NCBI RefSeq assembly: GCF_030272615.1
Contig: NC_081415.1
Span: 266,077,925-266,141,924, forward strand
From: Cryptomeria japonica
Taxonomy: Eukaryota > Streptophyta > Pinopsida > Cupressales > Cupressaceae
Reading direction: 5' to 3'
Length of the DNA stretch: 64,000 nt
Within the stretch, counting starts at the first letter, position 1. Every line of letters begins with the position of its first letter. Shown here piece after piece: positions 22,806 to 34,444 of the stretch. The notes below the pieces were generated by a model. The model ran no database searches, was not told the DNA's origin, and saw only the letters and a list, made by a program, of their open reading frames with translations. The translations under genes were made by a program, and so were the position numbers.

Positions 22806-24900
22806 AATAGGAGTATGAGCCTATGCAAATACTCACGGTAAAGTAGATGAAAGATGAAAGATGAAAGATGAAAGAGTGGACCAATTACAAGCACAATGAC
22901 AAGGACTATAAGACATCACTAATTTTGAGGGACCAAGCCCCCAATCTTAGGATCTTAACTCACATAATCGCATGTAAAGGCACACAAAATAAGACAAAAG
23001 ACAAAAAGGAAAACAAAAATAAATACAAATAGAAAAAAAGACACAAAACACACAAAATCTAAAAACCAAAAAAAACAAGACCTCAAGTCAACTAGTTGAA
23101 GAGACCTCAATATCAAAATGCCTCATCCACTAATATCATTCTTGAAAATTCCATCTCAAGAGCACAAGTGATCACATAAAAAGAGAAAATGCACACATCA
23201 TCCATGAACTACAAATAGCAAATCTATGAGCTCATGAGGAGAAGAAGAGAGGCATGGATACACATATGACAAAAAGAGTGAGAGAAGACACGAATACACA
23301 TTCTAGTTGTGTTTTTCTAGGTGATCCATGTTGGGGAGGAGAGTAGGAATAGTTGTGTTTTTCTAGTTCCACTCATCATGTTGTGTGTGCAATTGTTTGG
23401 TTTCAGGTATTAAGCATCCTATATAAGACTTTGTTTCTCTAGTTTCAAGAATGAAACAACATGTGTAAGACATGAAAATGAAAATGTGTGTCTAGTATCA
23501 GGAACAACTCATGTAAGAGTTTGTTTTCTCTAGTTTCGAGAATGTATAACCCCATGTAAGAAAAATATATGGTTTTTTTTTAGGAAATCTCGTGTAAGAG
23601 TTTGTTTGCTTTGGCTTCGAGAATGTGCACCCCATTTAAGACATATATCAATTTTACATCTAGTTTTGGGCATGAAGCATCTCGTGTAAGAGTTTGTTTT
23701 CTCTAGTTTTGATAATAAATACCCCAATTAAGACATTAAAAAATATAGTACAAAGAGGGAAATATGTATACCCCCCCTTAAGACATCAACATAGCCCTAT
23801 GTTGATGTCTTAAGGAAGCTAGAAATAAGGATACCCACCTTCAACACCAAGGAGATATCCTTTTAGGTAACAATGTTCATAAATCCAAGCTAAAGAGGCA
23901 ATACTCTTACAAGCAAGGAAGAGATGGTTGAAAAAGATATATCTTGCAACAAGTGTAAAGAGGATCCTTGGAGGAGAAGAGATTTTTTCTCAAAATACAT
24001 CTACCTCCAAGAGGAGTTCTTGAAAAAACATAGCATCTTCTACAAAAAAAAGGGAAGGAGAACAATAATGCCTACCTTCCTTCTATTGCTAGGTAAAGAT
24101 ATTCTTGATGAAGGATGACACACTTTTGACCCAAAGTGGGGGAAATGTTTATAATATATGCACATAACCAAGTGAAGAAGAGGTTGTAGTCAAGGATACA
24201 TACCTCTTTAATAGAGAATCCTTGAGAAAACAACAACTTCACACAAGGAATTACATCAAATCATAAGCAAACACCACTCAACAAAGGAAAACTAGATCAT
24301 TAGAAAGGATAGGAGAGATCAATGCCCCCCAAGTGTAGGTAAAATAAGAAGAATTACATAGACTCTAAGGAGAGATTATGCATAATAAATGTACTATTCC
24401 AAGAAAAGAAAGGTCCTAAACAAGGAATACACATGTACTAACATGAAGGAATATTCAATGCAAGAAAAACATCAAAATATGTAAATAAAGAAGAGTAAAT
24501 ATTCAAAGAAAGAAATGGAGAATTAGATGAAGGATCACATAACCCCCTAAGGAGAGATTATTCATAAGATATATATTATTTCATGTAAGAAAGAACATCA
24601 AAGTATGAAAAATACAACCCGTAAAGGAAATAGTGAAACCTTTGATAGAGAGAAGAGATAGGATAATATTATTGCCCCCCAAGCATAGAGGTGAGAATGA
24701 ATTTTGTTGCTGCCTCAAGATAATTGTAATTGAAATAGCATCACCTCTTATGACAAAGATCCCCCAATGATGTTATCTACTAGTTTCATAGAGTGAGGAG
24801 AAACATGAAGGGTAAATGGAGTGCTAAGTCACTACGTCTTCACCAAGAAAGAGTGCAAGATCAGTTCTAAGAGCTATGCAAGCTCTATCATATAGGTCTT
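22806..24900 (-). other. Element C internal non-coding region with repeats
   Basis: No protein motif is seen on either strand. 22850-22875 holds a GATGAAA run. 23390-23740 holds four to five diverged repeats of about 55-115 bp based on GTAAGAGTTTGTTTTCTCTA. A long + strand purine-rich stretch follows (24100-24900). Several + strand words of the form GCCCCCCAAG recur at about 24324 and 24675. This region occupies the place of pol in a complete gypsy element. Confidence 0.6.
23390..23740 (+). repeat. Diverged tandem repeats
   Basis: Units share CATGTAAGAGTTTGTTTTCT, CTAGTTTCGAGAATG and an ending like CCCCATGTAAGA. Copies start near 23420, 23512, 23593 and 23682. Spacing varies between about 80 and 110 bases. 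Confidence 0.75.
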
Positions 24901-24919
24901 GAACAAATGTTTTATATGC

Positions 24920-26111
24920 TTAAAAATTTCCAAGAGAATGAGAATAAATATGATAAAAAAGATAATGTGCATCACCTTCGTTATGCTTAGAATTATGATT
25001 AATTTTAATGAAAGGAAAGACAATCTTATCATAATTCAATCTCCAAAATATTCTAGTAGCTAATTTCTCTTGGTCATTAATAGGTTTGTGTCTTGTCTCT
25101 TGAGATGTAGGATAAAGATTGTTAGAAGAAGATGGATTGTCATCTATGATTTTAATAGTTTCATTATCAATGAGTTCTTGCATACTTTTTTGAAAATTCA
25201 GATAACCATTAGCATGATGGTCATGAGTTTGATGATATGAATAGAAAGGAGTGTTTGAGGAAGAAGAACCATTAAATGGACGATAGGTTATATGTCTTAC
25301 AAGATACTCCTTAAAATTTTGAATTCTAAGGAGATCATCCATAGGTGAATGATGAAGATATCCTAGACTTTTGATACTAGCTTTTGTAGGAGGGTTTATA
25401 GGGACTTTGATTTCTTGTTTAAAATTTTAAAGTCCCTTTCCTCTATAGCCTTGTTTTGATATTATGTTAGCCACTACTATAAGATATTTTTAATTGAGAA
25501 GAGGAAGGAGTATTATAATTAATTTCCTTAAAATTTTTAGTGTAAGTATATCTAGAAGGAACAAAGGGAGAAGTAGATGAAGAAGGAATATCCTTTGTCG
25601 GTAAATTCTCCTTTCTATCATCATTTATATCCCATTTGATAGGTCAGGAAGGAAGATCCTTATCATCTAAGGCCTCATCTTTACTTAATGTTATGTGGGG
25701 AGATATATCGTGAATGAAATGCATAACATCATCTTCTCTACAAATGTTTTGATGACTAAAATAAGCTCTAGGAGAATATGGGGGATCTAAAGAGATTGAA
25801 ACACCAATATTTTGACCTTGCCCCCCCTGCACTAGGGTATGTGTATGAGAAGAAGATGGTGTCATGTTTCTCTTTAATGATTTCTCTCCATTAGAGAGAT
25901 CATTGATAGGAGTATTAGCTCTTTCTTCATTTACGTGAGATACCTTAGGAGAGGTACAAGTATTAGGTTTTCCATTAGCATCTCTAGTATTATCATCTAC
26001 AAAAGCTTTTATGTAAGCTACATATGTAATGCATTTTCCTAAAAATACCACCATAAAAAAACATGCATCATGGATAAACTCTTTGATATTTAATTGATTA
26101 ATAGGAAACAT
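24920..26111 (-). pseudogene. Element C gag remnant
   Basis: Two - strand stretches, 25644-26111 and 24920-25342, are separated by a broken part. The first has a hydrophobic start, a Ser/Thr-rich middle and ISLDPPYSPRAYF. The second carries FYSYHQTHDHHANGYLNFQK followed by MQELIDNETIKI. The latter fits the gypsy Gag zinc-knuckle and tail (compare IQDLIDKG in element A), but no Cys ligand is left: the expected Cys positions are Tyr or Gly. Alternatives such as an unrelated ORF cannot be excluded. Confidence rests on the order LTR, PBS, this frame. Confidence 0.55.
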
Positions 26112-26478
26112 TTTGAAAATTTAAAAATGCAATATACCAAAGTGCTACGAATGAAAAGAAGCAATGTGAAATGAAAGAAACCATTATCCAACACATGATT
26201 TTGATAAATGCAAGTGAAAAACAATGTAACCATATGTGAAATGGAAAATAAACCAGATCTATTAAATTCCATTATGAATGCCTAAGATCATATCTAAAAA
26301 CAAAAGTTACAAATTATGCAACCCACAAATCAAATTAACCAAAATAAATTAGGGTTTTTATGAATTTAATGTCTAAATTTATGTAATTTGATTAAAAATA
26401 TAATCTGTGAGTGCAAATTTGAAAATTAAAATGGTAAAAAATCAAATTTTAGATCATAAATCAGAAATAGTGGTGTAA

Positions 26479-26494
26479 GGAGTGGGGTTCACCA
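26479..26494 (-). promoter_or_regulatory. Element C primer-binding site candidate
   Basis: On the - strand TGGTGAACCCCACTCC starts three bases after the LTR end CATTACA. The TGG start and position suit a PBS. I cannot say which tRNA it matches. Confidence 0.6.
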
Positions 26495-26497
26495 AAA

Positions 26498-27222
26498 TGT
26501 AATGATGAAAATTAGGCTTTCACCAATTAAGGTAACAAAACCACTAATTTTTCTTAAGAGACCATTACATTGGAAGAGGAGTGAATCCAATAGATCTAGG
26601 CTTAGTCCTTCTAAGGAAAGGGTTGAGATTTCTTATTAGATTCATTGGTTAGGGTTTGATTCCCTCTTTCTAAGTTGAATTGTGAAAATGCTGAAATTGG
26701 GGTAAAATAGGTGATTATTGAAGAGATCGAGCATAAATAGTGAGCTACAGTTGTTGTATGGAGACACCAACCTTGATCTAGGCAAAAGAGGATGTTTTGG
26801 ATCTATTCCAAAAAGTTCAACTTGATTTTTTGGGACTAGGGCTCATCAATTTTCCATGGTCCACTAATTTTCTCACCGTCAAAAGGTGAACCTATTCATC
26901 TCTATGAATCCTTTCGATCCTCCCAAATGCAACTTTGTACCTATTTCCTGCACACAGAAAGAAAAGGGAAATTGTTGGGAACAAGGGTTTGCCTAAGTCA
27001 AACCCCATTTTAGGAATTAAGCTTGAATGAAATACTACAAATATTGAAATAAATGCCAGATAGATATACCTTAGATCTGCACTTACTGATGATGGTTTCT
27101 CTTTGAATGTAATCACACATGTTGTATGAAATGGCATGACAAACTCAAAACCTTAATTATACACACATGCTTTCATAAAATTGACATGACTTTTCTCCAC
27201 AATGGTTGGATGATGAATATGC
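26498..27222 (-). repeat. Element C 5' LTR, first fragment
   Basis: Matches the left LTR from its TGTAATG start to the point corresponding to about 22300, then stops at the D insertion (TATGC, 27218-27222). Small indels and many substitutions separate the copies. Confidence 0.83.
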
Positions 27223-30200
27223 GGTTGAACACACAAATACACTAAGAAGGGGGTGTTGGACATTGTTGCTGCTAGGATATGTTGTTGTCAATGAAGTCAA
27301 CATATTCCTACTCTGGTGATTGCAGATTGGTTTATTGGGATTAGGGTTTGGTGTATGGAGTATTTATAATATCATTATATTCTTTTGTATTGGTCTTGGT
27401 GTTCCAAGAAGCTTACTTGATCATATCAGATGATCTTGTTATGAAGTTTGTTTATCTGATCAGTGCTTTGTAGAGTTCAGTATTTCCTCCGGTATATTCT
27501 GGTGTGATCAAATCTTGATCTGATATTTTGGGATATTGTTTGGGATGGTATTGTGTATCTTCATTTCATATGGTTTGTGATTTGGTGCTCCGACTTATCT
27601 TTTCTTCGTGATAGTTATTGTTGTTTGAGTATTCTTGAGGTTTAGATGTTGATAAATGAAGATTTGATAAGTGGTGTTGGCGTAGCTGTTACTGGTGATT
27701 CTAACATGCTTGCTGGTGTTTCCTAAGTATGTCCTATTTTATTTGATGATCAGCATTGATCTTTGTGTGATTTCTTGGTGATTTTGTTGAACCAGTGATG
27801 TTCTTTGTGTTATGTGGTTTTCCTGGTGGTGTAGAATGTTGTAGTTGATGTTGGCATGATTTCTGGTGGTGATGAGCATTTGGATATTTGGTTTAGGACC
27901 ATGTTATGTCATGTATATCATTATATTGGTCTGTTGGTTGATCTTTGTATCGTGTGATGTAATTTTATGATTGTGAGTTGAGGGTTTAGCCGACCTTGTT
28001 GTCAAGGTTGATGAATTTTATAAATAGGTGATATTGTCATGTAATTTAGAGATACTGGTTGTGTCTACATTAAAAAAGAGTGGTATATGTACGAATAAGG
28101 ATCTGTCTTTCAGTATGATGTATTGAGCAGAGATTGGTGTTGCAGAGTAGACATTTTGCTTAACTAGAACTGTGATCAGGCATTTGGAGATGCTATTCTT
28201 TTAGTCCATCCCTTCCGGATTGTAGTCTAAATCTTATTGCAAGTTAGTGAGACTTCCTTGAGGGTTATAGCCTTCTAGGTCATTATCTTTTGAGCAGTGA
28301 TCTCTAGGCAATGTGGCTGAATGCATGTGCATTCCCCATTGTAATATTTTCACACACTACTGTAGAGTATCATCTTATTGTGGGTAGGTTCCCACCATGG
28401 TTTTCCCCTTAACTAGGTTTTCCATGTCAAAAATATTGGTGTTGTGTGTTGTGTTATTTATCTTCTTATCTTTTTTGTCCTTGCAGTTTATCATATCTAT
28501 TTTTGAGGTTAAGTTTGTAGATCCGGTGAAAAATAATTCACCCCCCCTCTCATTTTTCCTTCATTGTTGTTGCCAATAGGGGGGTTGAATTAGTGTATAC
28601 TTTAATACTTCTAAAAGTAGTTTTCAACACTCACAAGTAATTAACCATATAATGCAAAAGAACGTAAAGATCAATAATGTAATACACAATACTAGGATAT
28701 ACGTAGAAAACCCAAGATGGGAAAAACCATGGTGAGAAAATGGTGCTTGGAGGGACTGTCCAAATCCAGACTCACTGTATTAACTGATTACAATCAATTT
28801 GAATGTATCAACCTTCAGGAGACACCAATCTCCTAGACTTTATGGAAACCAATCCAAAGGAGTATCAACCCCTTTACAACATACAAGACTACAATCTTGA
28901 TGTAATAACCTTAATGCCGAGAAAATGAATCAAAATGAACCTCTATAGTTTTGCTCTGTCTCTTTAGAAATTTGGTTCACACCCTTTCAATTTTGCAACT
29001 CTCCTTCTCTGCTACTCAAATTGATAAAACAATAGTTGTTCTCACACTATTCTTCTTCTCTACAACTCCTGAGTCTTTCTTCTCGTTATAACTACTTTGT
29101 ATCACATTTTATTCTATTTTTTAAGCTTTATATTAACCTTCAAAAAAAATTGGTTGATACCACATCACAAATCATACAAGAAGTCATTTGTATCGTAATC
29201 ATGCAACATGATCTATACATTTTTCTATGTTGCATTAAGATCATTCATTCAATCAATTCACACTCTATTCTTATCATCACAACATAAATAATCCATCTCA
29301 TTTTGTAATTGTCCAATTGCATTCAATAGATAGTTGTTTAAGCTGACTTGTGCAGGTTCCTAGAATGCTTTGTTATCACACCAAAACAAGTTTCTTCAGA
29401 CCTTTAAATCTGGACCGTTGATCATCTCGGTTTGACCAAAAAATTTGGTCATTGCCATTATGGTGGTTCCACGGGCCACATCATTTTACATCTTGCTCAA
29501 TCTCCTCAAATCTTCTTTTGTATGCCACATTAGAGAGACTCAAAAAATCTCTTGTCAACACTCTCATTCACATTTCTCTTAGCCTTCTAACTAAGTCCAA
29601 CTATATTAGAGAGACATGGAAAGGTCTCTCTTTGATGAGGTTATGTCTCATCAACATGCATTTAACCTTCATGAGCACTTTGAACTTTGCAACTGATTGA
29701 AGAGACATCACAAGATCAACGTGACTTAAGACAAGTCTCATTGAAGTGGCATTGTCTTACCAATATCAACATCATGGGTACTACACAACTTTTCACTTAC
29801 CATATTGGTGTGACAACATCATATCAAAGAGAGGAGTTTATATCTCTTATTGATAACACATTTCCTACTGCTAGCTCTTGTCAAAACCGTAATTGAAGAG
29901 ACATGAGCATGTCACCTTAACGCCACTTCTACATTCGCATTGAAGAGAAATTTGCATCTAAGAGACTAAGATCATCTCACATCAAAATCATAGCATCTCC
30001 TTGATGAGCTTCCACAACACTATCTTGTCGATACAACTTGCACTAAGCACACTCCAAATTGAGCAACAAAGTCATGTGAGCTATTTCTCACTTACTAAGT
30101 GCACGTCGGGTTATATAAATAACTAATAGTTTTATTACATCGACAATGTGGGATAAAGAGCCAAGATAGTCATTTGCATAGTCTTCTCCTTCTATGCATG

Positions 30201-30402
30201 ACCTGTCTATTCTGCCTGAAAGTGTATGCACATCCTATTTGTTATGCCTAAAGGCATACAACCACACAATGTTAATCAATCATCATGTTATCTCAAAGAA
30301 TTATATGTTTCTCTTTGTCATGATGACCCCTCAGTATTGATCCCTTCCTTTAGTACATATCCTTTTGACATCAATGACAAGATTATTAGAACCAAATCAA
30401 CA
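27223..30402 (-). mobile_element. Element D: solo LTR of a copia-like element, antisense, holding E
   Basis: Flanked by a perfect 5-bp duplication TATGC (27218-27222 and 30403-30407). It begins GGTTGAACAC (a changed TG) and ends ATCAACA. In sense (-) it starts TGTTGATTTGG and has CTTGTCATTGATGTCAAAAG early, like other copia LTRs here. Without E it is about 1.85 kb. No PBS, PPT pair or protein motif is seen, so it is most likely a solo LTR left by LTR-LTR recombination. The open frames at 29036-30435 show no family match. Confidence 0.75.
27254..28578 (+). mobile_element. Element E: solo LTR of the same family as element J
   Basis: A 1325-bp block from TGTTGGACATTGTTGCTGC to TTGTTGCCAATA. It is closely similar in order and content to both LTRs of J (48189-49499 and 54139-55459), including GATATGTTGTTGTCA near the start, a TATAAATAGG near 28019 and TTCACCCCCC near the end. 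It is flanked by GGGGG on both sides (27249-27253 and 28579-28583). The other half of the interrupted D sequence resumes as GGGTTGAATTAGTG. No PBS follows, so it is a solo LTR. Confidence 0.85.
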
Positions 30403-30744
30403 TATGCAGCCTTGAAGATCTTTGAAAATGATTGATTATGAATGCTTCACAAATGCAAGAGTCATATGATATAATTGCTTAGAGTGGATAGATGAAATTA
30501 GGCTGATAAAATGTCTTTACATCGAGGGTTCTAGGTAATTTACCAATTAGGCCAACCTCCAACGGTCATGCGGAGATGTGAAGATCAAAACTTATCGATA
30601 AGATATAGCCCCTACTCCATTTTAAATTGTGGCCAAATTAAGAGGTGCCATGGCATTTTGGGGCATCATGGTCTAGATTGAGGAACTCCACGCCCTAGTT
30701 CCTTCACAATCAGGGCCCAAACAAAGGTAAAATGAGGTGGATAT
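30403..30744 (-). repeat. Element C 5' LTR, second fragment
   Basis: Resumes after D with TATGCAGCCTTGAAGATC, matching the left LTR near 22305 onwards (shared ATAGCCCCTAC and CCATGGCATTTTGGGGCA). It stops at 30744 where F begins. The remaining roughly 135 bases of the LTR are not found later in the window. Confidence 0.83.
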
Positions 30745-31920
30745 TGTTGGAAGTATGTGTTGTTGTGGTTGTCATTGATATCAAAATTGTTGTTCCGAAT
30801 AGATTTTGGTCTAGAATGTCTATGGTGCAGAGATATCTTGTTGTGTTGGTATTGCAGTTGATCTATTGTTTGTTCTAGAAGTGTTCGAGCTTGAAAAGTG
30901 TTGCTAATGATGTTTGTTATTGTTATCTTCTTTGGATATAGTTTTGGTGTCATGGATATGATAATTTTATGGTCTGGAAATATCTTTGTGGTCTCTTGGT
31001 GTTTTTGGCAATGTTCATAGTTGGTTGTGATATTCTATGTTAGACCTATCCTTAGGTCCAGATATGATTTGTGGAAGATTGTTTGATGTGTTATGGGGTC
31101 TCATTGTAGCGTGTGGAGATCTGGATTAGATTTATTTGCATTGGAGAATATGTTTTGATCATTAATTGCTTATATAGATGCATAGCAAGTTGATATGTTA
31201 TTTGTTATGTTCCGATGATTGCAGATTAGTGAATTGATCTTTGGAAGATATGTTTTGGTACCCTCTTTCTCCTGGAATGGATCAGGGTGTGTGATTTTGG
31301 TCTGGAAGGTATATTTTGGTTCATGTCAACTTATTCCAATCTTTTATGATCTATATTGTATATAAGAATGAATGTGATTGATTTAAATGTGCGATGAGAT
31401 GTGAAGTGTAGATGTATGATGCAAAGATAGTGAGGTTCGGTAAAGAGCACAGAAGAACAGTTGTGTTTGAATGATATGCAAGTTGTGCTGAGATTGTGGC
31501 AGATATATGAGACAGAGTGTTGGTAGTTGAGGTTTGAGTTATGTGTGCCAATTTTGGTCACTTGATGCAGAGTTCAAGGACAACTTCATGTTTAGGAGAT
31601 CCTTCTTTTCATGTCATTTTTGTATCTTTCCCTGTTGCAGTTAGCTTCAAGTTTGGAATTCCTCTTTTGTATCTTGCCCCATCAGTAGTTAGCCTTGGTT
31701 AGCAAGTTCGGATCAATGAGCTCTTTTTGTAATCTTATATATATAGTGGACATATTTTTGTGGGCAGGTGCTCACCGTGGTTTTTCTCTTTTTGTGTTTT
31801 CCACGTAGAAAATCTTGGTTTTTATGTGTTTGATGTGTGTTGATGTTTAATTGTTTATTGTTGAATTAATTTCTATTTTGACTGATTCACCCCCCTCTTA
31901 GTAATGCCTTGGGTTCAACA
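30745..31920 (+). repeat. Element F 5' LTR
   Basis: 1176 bp from TGTTGGAAGTATGTG to GGGTTCAACA, followed by the PBS. Its first 100 bases match 47465-47567 with few differences. It has TTCACCCCCCTC near the end, as other copia LTRs in the window. Confidence 0.9.
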
Positions 31921-31922
31921 AT

Positions 31923-31934
31923 TGGTATCAAAGC
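31923..31934 (+). promoter_or_regulatory. Element F primer-binding site
   Basis: TGGTATCAAAGC, two bases after the LTR. One base differs from the usual TGGTATCAGAGC complementary to initiator Met tRNA. Confidence 0.85.
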
Positions 31935-31978
31935 AAGGTTCCTCTTGAGTAATCTTAACCACTTGAGGTAGATTTGGT

Positions 31979-33010
31979 ATGTCGCAAGATGTGCATTACC
32001 AAGTTTTGATCTTTGATGGTACAAACTTTTCGTATTGGAAGGAGACAATGGAGTTGCATTTGGAAACATTTTGGAATGGAATTTGGGTAATCATTCAAAC
32101 TAGATATACACCTTCGTAGGGTGGTGCTTAGACTCCAGATGAGATAAAATTGAAGGAGACTAACACAAAGGTTGGAGCTATAATCTTTAGTTGTATAAGT
32201 GATTCAGTGTTTGGAAGGATAAAAAGATTGAAGGAAGCTAAAGCTATGTGGAACAAGTGGTGTTTGGCATATGAAGGAGATTTGAAGACAAAGCAAGATA
32301 GGTTGATGAATCTAAAGTAGAAGTATGAGTACCTAAGAATGCTTGAAGATGAAGGTGTTGAGAACTATATTCATAGAGTGATTGATCTCGTTGATAGCAT
32401 TAGAGTTGTCTTTGGAAATTTAGATGAATATGATGTTGTTCATAAGTTCTTGTTGACTTTAATCCTACAAGCCTACAAGATGTGTTATATGAGAAAGAAA
32501 TGATTTGAGTAAGTATACCATTGATCAACTTATTGGTACTTTAGCAACCTTTGAAATTTTAAAAATAGAGGAAGAGGAAGAGAAAAGAGAAAAGAAAGAA
32601 GCAACATTTAATATTTCAAGACATGATGATCCGAAATTTAGTGGATATAGAGATGAAGCTGAAGTTAACTTTGTGAGAAGATTGCAGCAAGGCACTAGAA
32701 ATACAAAGGTAAGTTACCTCTAAAAAAAAATTTCTTGTGGTAGAATTGGACAGTATGCTTCTAATTGCACCTATAGAGAAGGCTATAAGAGACTGAATGA
32801 TGATGAGAAGAAGAAAAAGTTTAAAAGATGCAACTTTAATAGAAGAGAGAAGAAGGGATTATGTTCTATTAAGGAACACACATCTGAAGATGAAGTTGAT
32901 GATGACTCGAATGAAGAATCCTTGTTTTTAGCAATTAAAGATAAGGAGGATGCTTTGAAGAAACTAGAAGAAGAGAGAAAGGTCAAGGCTACATTGCATT
33001 CTAAGATAGA
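31979..33010 (+). pseudogene. Element F gag
   Basis: Starts MSQDVHYQVLIFDGTNFSYW and continues with WKETMELHLE, AMWNKWCLAYEGD, LMNLK*KYEYLRMLEDE and YTIDQLIGTLATFEI, a copia Gag of the UBN2 type. A degenerate knuckle CGRIGQYASNC near 32740 has lost its first Cys and the His (now Gln). The acidic EEEEEKREKKE stretch lies at about 32565-32600. At least four stops interrupt it. Confidence 0.8.
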
Positions 33011-33014
33011 ACCA

Positions 33015-33250
33015 AACACATTTATTATATATTTTAGATGTTAAAATCATATGACCATGATAAAGACATGTTTATTAATCTCAAGAAGTATTATGGAGGA
33101 TTAGTGAAGTTTTTCAGAGAATATGGTGTAGCTATTTGAGGTATTGGAAGTGTTTTTATAGATGGTAAGTATAAAATTGATGATGTTTATTATGTTTAAG
33201 GATTAAGACATAGTTTGCTAAATGCTAGTCAAATGTGTAGAAAAGGCTAT
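33015..33250 (+). pseudogene. Element F protease remnant, catalytic site destroyed
   Basis: The reading FIIYFRC*NHMTM lines up with the copia WIIDSGCSNHM site. The catalytic Asp is Tyr (33030-33032), Ser is Phe, Gly is Arg, and a TAA follows. Downstream GIGSVFIDGKYKIDDVYYV and GLRHSLLNASQM confirm the family. No proteolytic function is possible. Confidence 0.75.
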
Positions 33251-33369
33251 GAAGTTTTGTTTAGTAGCACTAGATGTGTGATCAAAAAAGAGAAGATTGG
33301 TAAAAGAGTTCCAAAGGGAGTTAGAATAGGTGGAAATTTATACTACATCAGGGATAGAAAGGAGAGTAA

Positions 33370-33754
33370 ATATTTTCTGACATAGAACAATGAATGTTGG
33401 TTGTGGCACAAAAGAATGGGACATGTCAATTTTGATAATATGATCAAGATTTGTAGATTTGAAGCAGTTAGAGATTTACCTAGACTTCTGAAGCCTACTG
33501 ATAGTGTGTGCAAAGAATGTCAATTGAGAAAGCAAACAAAGAGGAGATACAAGAATAAGGAGTATTCTACTACGAAGCCACTGGAGTTAATTCATACAGA
33601 TTTGTGTTGACCTACAAGGACAAGAGGTTTAAGTGGAGAAAGGTATTTCATATTTCTCATTGATGATTACTCTAGAATGACTTGGATTACATTTATAAAG
33701 GATAAATTTGAGGCTTTTGATAGATTTAAACTTTTCAAATCCATGGTTGAGAAT
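33370..33754 (+). pseudogene. Element F integrase, first part
   Basis: ECWLWHKRMGHVNFDNMIK ... SVCKECQLRKQ gives a complete HHCC zinc site. IHTDLC (first catalytic Asp) then a TGA follows, and FLIDDYSRMTWITFIK comes next. The frame is cut at 33754 by element G. It resumes at 39485. Confidence 0.87.
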
Positions 33755-34312
33755 TGATGCAGGAGCACCCCCGATTCTTGGCAATATTGCATCAACCAAA
33801 AACATTCCTTTTTAATTTGTTTTCTATTTTGCAGGTTCAACATTTCTTTTTGTATTTTCTTGAATTTTCTCATTGGATCTTGCGGAGCTGGATATCCACA
33901 CTTCATCCTTTGGGTTTTTTGGAGGATTCTCTTTGGCGGAGGCCGACATGGTGGTTTTACAAGTTTGATCTTGTTCTTCAACATTTGATCCCTCTTGGGC
34001 CAATGCGGATCTCTCTTGAGCATATAAATCAATGTAATTAAGTGTCATAATTCATTATGGAGAATATAGAAGATATATCTTAAGATTCAGAGGTCTGAAG
34101 TTGACCGATTTTGTAATTGAGCATGTATGTAGCAGGTCGGTGAGCCAAATCTTAAAGTCCAGATGTTACCGACCATTTGTAATTAGTTTTCATGATCTAA
34201 TTTATTTAGTTCTACATTGCCTCCATCATCTTGTCTTTCTTTCATTGTGTTTACTCTTGTTGCACAGTCTGTATAGATTTCATTGAGGCCCCTCCTAACC
34301 GTGAGTGTACCA
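33755..34312 (+). repeat. Element G 5' LTR
   Basis: 558 bp from TGATGCAGGAGC to GAGTGTACCA. It matches 38937-39484, with an extra ten or so bases near 33865 (GAATTTTCTC region). A CATATAAATCAATG word (TATA-like) is at about 34020. Confidence 0.9.
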
Positions 34313-34314
34313 AG

Positions 34315-34325
34315 TGGTATCAGAG
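34315..34325 (+). promoter_or_regulatory. Element G primer-binding site
   Basis: TGGTATCAGAG, two bases after the LTR, complementary to initiator Met tRNA. Its presence directly after the left LTR confirms + orientation. Confidence 0.88.
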
Positions 34326-34444
34326 TGAGATTTCATTCTGGAGATTGTGTTGTCCTAAAGATTTTGGTGTGGGGTGGTGGACTGTGGATTTGACCTATAG
34401 CTATAGAGGACTGGCGTGAAGATGGTATGAAGAGGAAATAGGAA

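Larger units (their letters stand above)
21572..30744 (-). mobile_element. Element C: gag-only gypsy-like LTR element, right end interrupted
   Basis: The left LTR (21572-22790) is repeated at 26498-27222 plus 30403-30744, with insertions D/E and F breaking the second copy. On the - strand the internal 3.7 kb has a PBS-like site next to the right LTR, a decayed gag and a PPT next to the left LTR, so the sense direction is -. No protease, RT or integrase motif is visible in the 3.7 kb. That fits a non-autonomous element depending on a partner. The last part of its right LTR should lie beyond F, but F does not end in this window. Confidence 0.78.

Noticed and set aside
23390-23740. CRISPR-like repeat array
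   Set aside because: Repeats are diverged, unequally spaced and lie inside a plant LTR element; no direct-repeat/spacer regularity.
28397-30435. Several short hydrophobic frames
   Set aside because: Fall inside solo LTRs D and E; no shared motif and no continuity.
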